In this document: positions 22,485 through 28,706 of the stretch, piece by piece
Layout: each line of letters opens with the position of its first letter
Position numbering within the stretch: position 1 is the first letter of the stretch
From: DATAWZ01 sp036266975
GTDB lineage: Bacteria > Actinomycetota > Thermoleophilia > Solirubrobacterales > Solirubrobacteraceae
DNA length: 30,764 nt
NCBI GenBank assembly: GCA_036266975.1
Contig: DATAWZ010000011.1
Location: forward strand, 1-30,764
Direction of reading: 5' to 3'
The notes under the pieces: model-generated
Database searches by the model: none
What the model was told of the DNA's origin: nothing
What the model saw: the letters and a program-made list of their open reading frames with translations, nothing else
Translations under genes and position numbers: made by a program

Positions 22485-23018
22485 ATGGAGACGCTCCGCG
22501 GGCAGCTGCTGGTCGCCACGCCGGCGCTGATCGATCCGAACTTCCGCCGCTCCGTCGTCCTGATCGGCGAGCACAGCGAGGAGGGAGCGCTCGGCGTCGT
22601 GCTCAACCGCCCGGCGGCGCAGACGATCGACGAGGTCGCGCCCGAGGTCGGCCAGGAGGGCGCGCTGTACGTCGGCGGGCCGGTGCAGCCGGGCTCGCTG
22701 CTCGTGCTCGCCGAGTTCGAAGACCCCTCCGATGCAGGGCTTTTGATCGTCGACCGGATCGGGTTCACCTCGCCCGGCGCCGACCTCGCCGTGCTCGACG
22801 GCTGGGCCCGGCAGGTGCGCTTCTTCGCCGGCTACGCCGGCTGGGGGCCCGGGCAGCTCGACGGCGAGGTGGAGAACGGCGACTGGATCCCGCTCGCCTT
22901 CGTGGTCGACGACGCGTTCGGGATCGAGCCCGAGACGCTGTGGCCGCGGGTGCTCGAGCGCCAGGGCGGCCGGCTCGCGCTGCTGGCGCGGATGCCCGAC
23001 GATCCGTCGGTGAACTGA
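22485..23018 (+). CDS. YqgE/AlgH family protein (UPF0301)
   Basis: The family is widespread, with a role not settled; links to transcriptional control and to redox have been reported. The 177-residue protein fits: LRGQLLVATPALIDPNFRRSVVLIGEHSEEGALGVVLNRP at the N-terminus and RFFAGYAGWGPGQLDGEVENGDW in the C-terminal half are diagnostic. The ATG at 22485 gives the usual family start; the ATG at 22467 would add six residues. GATGAT lies 6 nt before 22485 and could be a weak -10 box. It is divergent from the cupin gene. Confidence 0.92.
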   Translation: METLRGQLLVATPALIDPNFRRSVVLIGEHSEEGALGVVLNRPAAQTIDEVAPEVGQEGALYVGGPVQPGSLLVLAEFEDPSDAGLLIVDRIGFTSPGADLAVLDGWARQVRFFAGYAGWGPGQLDGEVENGDWIPLAFVVDDAFGIEPETLWPRVLERQGGRLALLARMPDDPSVN

Positions 23019-23035
23019 GGCGCTCGGCGCGCGCG

Positions 23036-23446
23036 TCAGCGGCCCGACAGGTCGCGGTCGCGCACGAGCGGGACGCGCTGCGGCGGGTCGGGCCACTGGG
23101 TCCCGCCCACGGTCACCGACAGGTGGGTCAGGGCGCGCCCGGCGAGCGCGCCGTGGGCGTGCAGGACGCCGGCGGGGATCCGCGCGACCTCGCCGACGCT
23201 GAACGGCAGCACGCGATCCTGGAAGGCGAGAAACCCGGCGCCTTCCAGCGCGTGCAGGATCTGCTCGACGCCGTGGCTGTGCCAGTGCGTGCGCGCCCCG
23301 TCGACGAAGCTCACCACCGCCACGTCGATGTCCTCGCGCTCGCCCGGCGGGATCCGGGCGAAGCGCACGGCGCCCTCGAAGCGCCCCGGGTCGCCGTCGG
23401 TCGGCTTCAGGCCGGCAGCACGGACGATCGGGGCGCGAGGAGGCAC
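23036..23446 (-). CDS. Cupin-domain protein (second)
   Basis: This is a 136-residue single-domain cupin. Likely metal ligands are His 54, 56 and 58 (THWHSH) with Gln/Glu near 61-62 and His 96 or 98 (PAGVLHAHGA). The segment ARTHWHSHGVEQILHALEGAGFLAF is a typical first cupin motif. It lies 14 nt after the FtsH-ectodomain-like gene and reads from a GTG, so the two are probably one transcript. The substrate is unknown. It is unlike the cupin at 22080 except in fold, and the convergent yqgE ends 17 bp away. Confidence 0.8.
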   Translation of the reverse strand: MPPRAPIVRAAGLKPTDGDPGRFEGAVRFARIPPGEREDIDVAVVSFVDGARTHWHSHGVEQILHALEGAGFLAFQDRVLPFSVGEVARIPAGVLHAHGALAGRALTHLSVTVGGTQWPDPPQRVPLVRDRDLSGR

Positions 23447-23460
23447 GCCGAGGCCCTGAG

Positions 23461-23904
23461 CTAGCTGGCCGACGGGGGAGTCGCGGCCCCGCCCTCCGCC
23501 TGATAGCGGCGACGACGAACGTAGAGCAGGCCGCCCATGCCGATGACCGCCACGATGACCACGCCGCCCGCGATGTAGCGCAGGTGGTGGTGGGACTTGG
23601 AGGCCTCGTGCTTGGTACCGCTGTAGAGGATGTGCGCGCCGTCGGCCGTGAGCTGCGAGAGCAGCGTCTGGTACCGCGGCACGGGATAGACGACGTTCTG
23701 GCGCTGCAGGTTCTTCAGGACGATGTGCAGCGTGTGGGTCTGGATGTCGAAGACGGCATCACGCACCTCGTGCTTGCCGATTTGCGCCTGCAACGCCGGG
23801 AGCTGCTCTGTGACCTTCACCGCGGCAGCGGTGGCCGAAGTTGCCGACAGCGACAGCACGAGGAGGGCAAGGAAAAGGGGAAGCCCCCGTCGTGGACTGA
23901 GCAT
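23461..23904 (-). CDS. Signal-peptide and single-TM protein resembling the FtsH extracytoplasmic domain
   Basis: The 147-residue protein has a Sec signal peptide (1-28, hydrophobic core LPLFLALLVLSL), a small domain (about 30-105) and a C-terminal membrane helix (about 115-132) followed by a basic VRRRRY stop-transfer. The domain pattern of EVRDAVFDIQTHTLHIVLKN, then VVYPVPRYQTLLSQLTADGAHILYSG, follows the strand-strand-helix layout of the region before the second TM of FtsH, but the AAA and protease domains are absent. It could bind or tune FtsH or another membrane complex. The resemblance is by eye and moderate. Start ATG has TAACCT 7 nt upstream. The cupin follows after 14 nt. Confidence 0.65.
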   Translation of the reverse strand: MLSPRRGLPLFLALLVLSLSATSATAAAVKVTEQLPALQAQIGKHEVRDAVFDIQTHTLHIVLKNLQRQNVVYPVPRYQTLLSQLTADGAHILYSGTKHEASKSHHHLRYIAGGVVIVAVIGMGGLLYVRRRRYQAEGGAATPPSAS

Positions 23905-23911
23905 CGGCGGC

Positions 23912-23917
23912 AGGTTA
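23912..23917 (-). promoter_or_regulatory. -10 element of the FtsH-ectodomain-like gene (leaderless)
   Basis: TAACCT on minus, 7 nt before the ATG at 23904, with no ribosome site. Confidence 0.45.
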
Positions 23918-23991
23918 GCCGAAATGTCCGTGGGGCCTGCCGCGGCGAGGGGCCGGGCGTCGCGTGCCGGCTCGCCTGCTAGGAATGCCCT

Positions 23992-24345
23992 ATGCGACAA
24001 GTGTTGCGTCCGCTCTTCGACCGCGTGGTCATCAAGGAGCTCGAGCCCGATCGCATCCGCCAGTCGGGGCTGCTCGTGCCCGCCGGCAACCACGAGCCGC
24101 CGCCCCAGCACGGGATCGTCCTGTCCGTCGGGCAGGGAATCGACTGGTGGCAGCACGTGGGCGTCACCATGCCCGTGCGGCCCGGCGATCACGTCGTGTT
24201 CCCGGCGTCGGCGGGCGCATGGGTCGAGGTCGACGAGGAGCGTCTGCTCGTCTGCCGGGTGGGTGAGCTGCTGGGCGTGCTCGAGGAGGAGCCGGGCGGG
24301 CCGATGGTCGCGGGCGACCTCGAGGACGAGATCTCCGGGCCCTAG
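23992..24345 (+). CDS. GroES-like co-chaperonin homologue
   Basis: This is a 117-residue GroES-fold protein. LRPLFDRVVIKELEPDRIRQSGLLVPAG and HGIVLSVGQG match the GroES barrel start, and VRPGDHVVFPASAGAWVEVDEERLLVCRVGELLGVLE the end. It is somewhat longer than typical GroES, mostly through a longer middle segment (GIDWWQHVGVT) and a C-terminal tail. It has no groEL beside it, so it is probably a second, specialised co-chaperonin. The ATG has TAGGAA 6 nt upstream as a possible -10 box. The stop TAG lies inside the CTAG left end of the inverted-repeat element. Confidence 0.85.
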   Translation: MRQVLRPLFDRVVIKELEPDRIRQSGLLVPAGNHEPPPQHGIVLSVGQGIDWWQHVGVTMPVRPGDHVVFPASAGAWVEVDEERLLVCRVGELLGVLEEEPGGPMVAGDLEDEISGP

Positions 24346-24471
24346 TGGTGCCTCCTGTAAATCCGGTCGTCGATTCGCGAGCGAAAATCGAGCATGGCCA
24401 GGACGCAGGGAGCCGCCAGGCGAAGATTTGCAGCCGCGAAGCGGAAGCGGATTTACAGGAGGTGCCACTAG
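24342..24471. repeat. 130-bp inverted-repeat element (MITE-like or extragenic palindrome)
   Basis: The ends are 24-bp inverted repeats (24342-24365 and 24448-24471) that match at 22 of 24 positions, both beginning CTAGTGG. The inner parts are also imperfectly complementary (for example CGATTCGCG against CGCTTCGCG). The whole is a long imperfect palindrome with no gene. It supplies the stop codon of the GroES-like gene. No flanking target duplication is clear. Confidence 0.7.
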
Positions 24472-24473
24472 TA

Positions 24474-24499
24474 GGCCCGCGGGGCGGGGGCGGGCCTTT
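24474..24499 (+). terminator. Possible terminator after the GroES-like gene
   Basis: GGCCCGC (24474-24480) pairs with GCGGGCC (24490-24496) and is followed by TTT. It lies right after the inverted-repeat element. The loop is G-rich. Confidence 0.4.
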
Positions 24500-24520
24500 C
24501 GCGGGGCGTTGGGGGCGCCT

Positions 24521-24635
24521 GAGCGTTGTTGCGCCAGCCGCCATATACGCGGCTCACGACACAACCGTCACCCCCAGCCACGGCGCACGCCCGAGCATTG
24601 TTGCGCCAGCCGCCATATACGCGGCTGGCGACACA
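24521..24635. repeat. Two-copy direct repeat with a palindromic core
   Basis: A 43-bp unit occurs at 24521-24563 and 24593-24635, 72 bp apart, with only a few differences. The second copy holds a perfect 10-bp inverted repeat, CGCCAGCCGC (24604-24613) and GCGGCTGGCG (24621-24630), around CATATAC; in the first copy only the inner 6 bp remain complementary. The remaining gene-free bases to 24686 hold only the promoter of the next gene. Confidence 0.7.
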
Positions 24636-24686
24636 CACGTGGCGCGCCCGACGGAAAACGTCTCAAGCGTGCGAGATGCTCGGCGC

Positions 24687-25607
24687 GTGGCAACGAACGG
24701 ATCGCGATCGCGCGAGCTCAACGCGGCTCTCGCGCAGAAAGCGCGCGAGCAGTACGGCTGGCTGCTGCACGAGCAACTCCTCGCCGCCGACCTGGGCCAG
24801 GACGCGATCGACCACCGAGTGCGGACCGGAGTGCTGTTCCGCGTGCGACCGCGCCTGTACGCCCTCGGCTGGATCCCCGTGCTCCCGGAGGCGTGGGCGA
24901 TGGCCGCCGTGCTGGCCGCCGGCCCAGCGGGAGCGCTCGGGGGCGCGTCCGCCGCGGCGCTCTGGGGGCTTCAGCGCTGGACGCGCCCGTTTCACGTCAT
25001 CGCGCCTTCCCAACGGCGGCCCAACGGCGTCGTGATCCACCGCCAGCGGCTCCACGCCGACGAGCGGACCGTGCATCGCGGAATCCCCGTCGTGAAGCAG
25101 GCGCGGCTCCTACTGGACCTGGCCCCGACACTCGACCAGCAGACGCTCACTCGGATGGCCAACCAGATCCTCGTTGAGGACATCCGCCAGCGCGAGGCGA
25201 TCCTGCTCGTGCTGGAGCGCCATCCGCGCGCGCCGGGCTGCGGTCGCCTGCGCGAGGCGATCATCGTCCACGGGGCGCCCTCGCGGTCGGTGTTCGAGCA
25301 GCGGTTCGTCCCGTTCTGCCGCCACCATCGCCTGCCGGTGCCGGCGCTGAACCAGCGCGTGGCCGGCTACCTGGTCGACGCGGTCTTCCCCGAGGCGCGC
25401 GTCGCCGTCGAGCTGGACGGCCGCGCGTTCCACGACACGCCGATGCAGTTCGAGCGCGACCGAGAGAAGTACTGCGCGCTCACCGCCAAAGGCGTTGCCG
25501 TCTACCCGCTGACCTGGTCGCGACTCGTCCGCCAGCCGGCGCTCGAGGCCGAGCGGCTTCGCGCCGTGATCTCAGGCCGCGCGCGTCTCTTCAGCACGCG
25601 GACGTGA
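24687..25607 (+). CDS. AbiEi-like N-terminal wing helix fused to a DUF559/Vsr-like nuclease domain
   Basis: This is a 306-residue protein of a type common in actinomycetes. The N-terminal part (LLHEQLLAADLGQDAIDHRVRTGVLFRVRPRLYALG) matches the winged helix of AbiEi-type antitoxin-like proteins. The C-terminal part (GYLVDAVFPEARVAVELDGRAFHDTPMQFERDREKY) matches the DUF559/very-short-patch-repair-like restriction fold with Asp, Glu-x-Asp and a later Asp-Arg pair. The role is unclear; nuclease activity is inferred from the family. No toxin partner is adjacent. GTG 24687 has GATGCT 6 nt upstream. Its last 36 bp overlap the convergent alpha/beta hydrolase gene. Confidence 0.8.
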   Translation: MATNGSRSRELNAALAQKAREQYGWLLHEQLLAADLGQDAIDHRVRTGVLFRVRPRLYALGWIPVLPEAWAMAAVLAAGPAGALGGASAAALWGLQRWTRPFHVIAPSQRRPNGVVIHRQRLHADERTVHRGIPVVKQARLLLDLAPTLDQQTLTRMANQILVEDIRQREAILLVLERHPRAPGCGRLREAIIVHGAPSRSVFEQRFVPFCRHHRLPVPALNQRVAGYLVDAVFPEARVAVELDGRAFHDTPMQFERDREKYCALTAKGVAVYPLTWSRLVRQPALEAERLRAVISGRARLFSTRT

Positions 25608-26537
25608 CGGCGCGCCCTGCCGCGCGAGCATCTGCCGCCACTGCTCGCGGTCGATCTGCGCAGGCTCGGTGTCGGCGATCCACTCCCCGATCGCCCGCGC
25701 GAGCCCCTGGGGGTCCTCGAGGTGCGGGAAGTGCGCGACGCCGGGCAGCGTGACGAACCGGCTGCCGCGGATCGCCGCGTGCGCGTCGCGACCGTGCTGC
25801 AGCGGGATCGTGTGGTCGCGCTCGCCCCACACGATCAGCGTCGGCACCGCCTCCATGAGGTACAGGCGGTCGGCGGCGTTGACCCGCTGGCCGCGGATGT
25901 CGATCACCGCGCGCAGCGTGTGCAGGAACGCATCGCGGGCGCCGGGCCGGTCCAGCGGCCGCAGGGCGCGCGCGATGGCCTGCAGGTGCACGCCGCCGGC
26001 CACGCCCCGCTCGCGCAGCCGCGTCCCGGTGTTCCAGAACGCCGACAGCACACGGTCGTTGACGCCCAGGGCGAGCAGCACCGACGCGCCCGGCATCGCC
26101 GCCGTGCGCAGCAGCGGACTGACCTGGTCGCCGAGGCCGCCGCTGGAGACCAGCGCGATGCGCTCGACCCGCTCGGGGAACTGGTAGAAGAAGATCATCG
26201 CCACGCCGCCGCCGAGCGAGTGCCCGACGAACGTCGCCCGCTCGATGCCGAGCACCGCGAGCAGGTCGCGCACGGTGCCGGCGTGGGCGCCGAGCGAGTA
26301 GTCCCCGCGCATCGTCGCCGAGTCGCCGTGGCCGATGAGGTCCGGCGCGATGACCGTGTAGCGGTCGGCGAGCGCGAGCGCGACGGACCGCCAGTGCCGG
26401 GAGGAGTTGATCATCCCGTGGATGAGCACGACGGGCGGACCGCTGCCGACGGTCCGGTAGACGACGCGGTGGCCGTGGAGCTCTACCTGCCAGGTCTCGA
26501 ATCCATCGGCCCGAGACACCGAGCGGGGGGTGGGCAT
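25572..26537 (-). CDS. Alpha/beta-fold hydrolase
   Basis: This is a 321-residue hydrolase with a full triad: nucleophile Ser 107 in GHSLGG, Asp 241 in WGERDHTIP and His 269 in GVAHFPHLEDP. The oxyanion-hole HG is at 40-41 (VVLIHGM). APDLIGHGDS (64-73) is the classic early motif. A lid of about 75 residues (140-215) separates core strands. Substrate is unknown; esterases, lipases and C-C hydrolases share this pattern. The tail (295-321) is basic and disordered. The ATG has TAGGGT 6 nt upstream. The gene downstream on minus overlaps nothing on its own strand; the convergent AbiEi/DUF559 gene overlaps it by 36 bp. Confidence 0.9.
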   Translation of the reverse strand: MPTPRSVSRADGFETWQVELHGHRVVYRTVGSGPPVVLIHGMINSSRHWRSVALALADRYTVIAPDLIGHGDSATMRGDYSLGAHAGTVRDLLAVLGIERATFVGHSLGGGVAMIFFYQFPERVERIALVSSGGLGDQVSPLLRTAAMPGASVLLALGVNDRVLSAFWNTGTRLRERGVAGGVHLQAIARALRPLDRPGARDAFLHTLRAVIDIRGQRVNAADRLYLMEAVPTLIVWGERDHTIPLQHGRDAHAAIRGSRFVTLPGVAHFPHLEDPQGLARAIGEWIADTEPAQIDREQWRQMLARQGAPSRPRAEETRAA

Positions 26538-26543
26538 GGCCTC

Positions 26544-26549
26544 ACCCTA
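26544..26549 (-). promoter_or_regulatory. -10 element of the hydrolase gene (leaderless)
   Basis: TAGGGT on minus, 6 nt before the ATG at 26537. Confidence 0.45.
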
Positions 26550-26567
26550 TCGAGCGCGGGCGGCGGC

Positions 26568-27000
26568 TTAGGAACGACCGGCGATCGCTGTGAACGCGAG
26601 CAGGACCTGCACGACGGTTCCCCCGAGCGCGAACGGGCGCGCGTCGCGGAACAGCTCGCGGTAGCCGAGTCCCCCCGGGGCGAACTCGAGGTCGAGCTCG
26701 CCCTGGTCGGTGAGCAGACGCCAGCGGTCCACGCGCATGAGCTCGCTCGCGCAGAGGTCGACGTCGAGCACCTCGACCTCGCCCTCGACCCGCCAGGCGG
26801 CATCGAGGTCGCGCAGCAGCCGCGAGAGGCGGTCCAGGTTGCGCCCGTAGCGCGCGGGCGTGATCACCAGCGTGTCGTTGGCCCACGGCTGGCCGTGGAC
26901 GGCCGCGGCCAGCTCGCCGATCATCACGTGGTCCACCGAGGCGGCGTCCAGCGCGGCGAGGAGCGCGAGGGCGTCCGGGGGCAGTGAAACGGCGGCCATC
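26568..27000 (-). CDS. Nucleotidyltransferase-fold protein lacking the catalytic DxD (copy 2)
   Basis: This 143-residue relative of the protein at 21586 has HVMIGELAAAVHG (24-36), with Glu where the second Gly of IGG is expected, then NDTLVITPARYGRNLDRLSRLLRDLDAAWR (41-70). The two catalytic Asp positions are Val 45 and Thr 47, as in copy 1 where they are Thr 46 and Val 48. ELDLEF (101-106) is the conserved acidic strand. The C-terminus is cut short compared with copy 1. It sits 33 nt after the saccharopine-dehydrogenase-like gene in the same direction and may be co-transcribed. It is not expected to be an active transferase. Confidence 0.72.
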
Positions 27001-27033
27001 CGCCTCGACTTCGGCGCCCGCGTGCCGGCTCCT

Positions 27034-28155
27034 TCACGACACGACGTGCATCCCCGCCTCGGCGTTGCCCTGCACCAGATCCTGCACGCTGAACGCCTCC
27101 GCCGGCCCGGCGGCCCCCCGCACCGCGACCCCGTCGGCGGCAAGCCGGCTCGCCACCCAGGCGAGGATCCCGGCGGTGTAGTCATAGGGGTTAAGTCCCC
27201 GCAGCGCCACGCGCGCCACCACGTTCCGACGCGGCGAGAGCGCCTCGGCCACCACGTGGGTCACCACGGCGGCGCGCCGCGCCGCGTCGGGGCCGGCCAC
27301 GCCCGCGCTCGCGCTCGCGCTCGCCAGCGAGCGCGCCAGGCGGCGCTGGGCGGGGGCGAGGACCGGGACGCGCTGGGCGAGCGCGCCGGCCGCGGCCAGG
27401 CGCGGCACGTGGCGCGAGCGGTCGCCGAGCCAGCCCAGGTACACGTCGACCTCGCGCAACGACGGATAGCGGTGGGGCAGGCTCAGGGCCTCGGTCGACC
27501 CGATCGAGATCCCCCAGCGCTCGCGCCCATCGACCTCGAAGGCGCGCGAGCGCCGCCCGCCGGCCTCGTCGCTCACGCGGCCGTCGCGGAAGGTGAACCC
27601 GGGCGCCAGAAGCGCTTCGGCCAACGAGGCGAGCGTGCCCGAGCTGAGCGCCTGCCGCAGCGAGCCGGCGCCGAGCATGAAGTAGCCGACCTGCACCGCG
27701 CTGCCGGGCTCCTCGGTCGCCTCCAGCGCGAGCGCGGCGGCGAGGTTTCCGGGCACGAAGTCGCTCCCGATCGCCGGCAGCAGCGCGACGTCGGCGCGGC
27801 GGGCGCGCGGGTCGTAGTGCGCAAAGACGCGCCGGATGAAGGCCGGCTCGCCGCAGCAGTCCAGGTAATGGGCGCCCGCCTCGAGCGCCGCCTCGATCGC
27901 GCCGTCGCCGTGCACCGCGAACGGGCCGACCGTGCTCAGCAGCACGTCGCCGCGCCGCAGCACGCGTCGCAGCCAGGAGGTGTCGCGGGCGTCGGCCTGG
28001 ACGTGCTCCAGATCGCCCAGCTCGCGGGCCAGCGCGGACAGCCGGCCGGCGTCGCGGCCGGCGACGATCGTCTCCACCCCCGCCGCGACGAGGGCGGATG
28101 CGACCAGTCGCCCGGTGTAGCCGGTAGCGCCGAAGCAGACGACCCGCGCGGGCAA
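27034..28155 (-). CDS. Saccharopine-dehydrogenase-like NAD(P)-binding oxidoreductase
   Basis: This 373-residue protein opens with a Rossmann motif, VVCFGATGYTGRLVASAL, and continues in the pattern of the saccharopine dehydrogenase-like (trans-acting enoyl reductase type) group: LLSTVGPFAVHG, EAGAHYLDCCGE and PAIGSDFVPGNLAAA. This group acts on lipids or amino acids in actinomycetes; the substrate here is unknown. The start is TTG, one base after the TGA of the DUF3237 gene (TGAGTTG), so translation is coupled to it. The next gene downstream is the second nucleotidyltransferase-fold protein after 33 nt. Confidence 0.87.
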   Translation of the reverse strand: MPARVVCFGATGYTGRLVASALVAAGVETIVAGRDAGRLSALARELGDLEHVQADARDTSWLRRVLRRGDVLLSTVGPFAVHGDGAIEAALEAGAHYLDCCGEPAFIRRVFAHYDPRARRADVALLPAIGSDFVPGNLAAALALEATEEPGSAVQVGYFMLGAGSLRQALSSGTLASLAEALLAPGFTFRDGRVSDEAGGRRSRAFEVDGRERWGISIGSTEALSLPHRYPSLREVDVYLGWLGDRSRHVPRLAAAGALAQRVPVLAPAQRRLARSLASASASAGVAGPDAARRAAVVTHVVAEALSPRRNVVARVALRGLNPYDYTAGILAWVASRLAADGVAVRGAAGPAEAFSVQDLVQGNAEAGMHVVS

Positions 28156-28156
28156 C

Positions 28157-28606
28157 TCAGGCGACGCGCGCGATTCGGTACTCGACGGCGGCGCCCGGGA
28201 GCACGCGGCCCTCGCCGACGAACACCGACTGGGTCGCCCAGGCGTAGCGCGGGTCGCCAGTCTCGATGTGCGGCGTGGAACGGAAGTACTGATCGGCGAA
28301 GTCGGTGCCCGCGCCGGCGGCGAGCGCCTGCTGGACCGCGTCGTTCATCTCCAGGAGCCCGCCGTAGGAGATGTACAGGAACGCACCGTCGCTGGTCTCG
28401 GCCTGGATGCGCACGTCCAGGCGGCCGAAGCCATCGGCGCCGGCGAGGATCCAGTCGCCGCCTCCGCCGAAGAGCTTCCCGTTCAGGCGCTCGCCGGAGA
28501 CCTCACCGTCGATCACCTCGAAGAAGATCCGCTGGCCGTAGGGGCCGCCGATCGCCACCGGGGGCTTCAACCTCGCGTTCAGGGTGAACTCGTGCACCAG
28601 TTCCAT
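28157..28606 (-). CDS. DUF3237 family protein
   Basis: This is a 149-residue protein with the whole-length DUF3237 pattern: PPVAIGGPYGQRIFFEVIDGEVSGERLNGKLFGGGGDW, then RLDVRIQAETSDGAFLYISYGGLLEM and YFRSTPHIETGDPRYAW. The family is a small beta-barrel of unknown role that often lies beside oxidoreductases, as here with the saccharopine-dehydrogenase-like gene one base downstream. ATG 28606 is preferred because GGAGAG precedes it; an upstream ATG at 28636 lacks a ribosome site. Confidence 0.9.
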   Translation of the reverse strand: MELVHEFTLNARLKPPVAIGGPYGQRIFFEVIDGEVSGERLNGKLFGGGGDWILAGADGFGRLDVRIQAETSDGAFLYISYGGLLEMNDAVQQALAAGAGTDFADQYFRSTPHIETGDPRYAWATQSVFVGEGRVLPGAAVEYRIARVA

Positions 28607-28640
28607 GTCGCTCTCCTCTCCAGGACGGGGGGCCACCAGC

Positions 28641-28646
28641 AGCGTA
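28641..28646 (-). promoter_or_regulatory. -10 element of the DUF3237 operon
   Basis: TACGCT on minus, 34 nt before the ATG at 28606, the same hexamer as before the zinc-ribbon operon. Confidence 0.4.
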
Positions 28647-28694
28647 CCGGGGGCGATTCGCCGAGCGAGGCGGCGGCGCCGGACAGCGGCGGGC

Positions 28695-28700
28695 TATAAC
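28695..28700 (+). promoter_or_regulatory. -10 element of the kinase gene (leaderless)
   Basis: TATAAC lies 6 nt before the ATG at 28707; no ribosome site is visible. This box and the kinase opening MPPTAGPTPVLPGYRL set the start. Confidence 0.5.
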
Positions 28701-28706
28701 CGAGCG

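Noticed and set aside
24521..24635. CRISPR-like repeat and spacer (43-bp repeat, 29-bp gap)
   Set aside because: Only two copies, they differ inside the repeat and in palindrome quality, no third unit follows and no cas gene is near. An extragenic palindromic repeat explains it better.
21586..25607. AbiE-type toxin-antitoxin system (nucleotidyltransferase-fold plus AbiEi-like proteins)
   Set aside because: The genes are 2.5 kb apart, not adjacent or coupled, and the transferase-like proteins lack the catalytic Asp pair.
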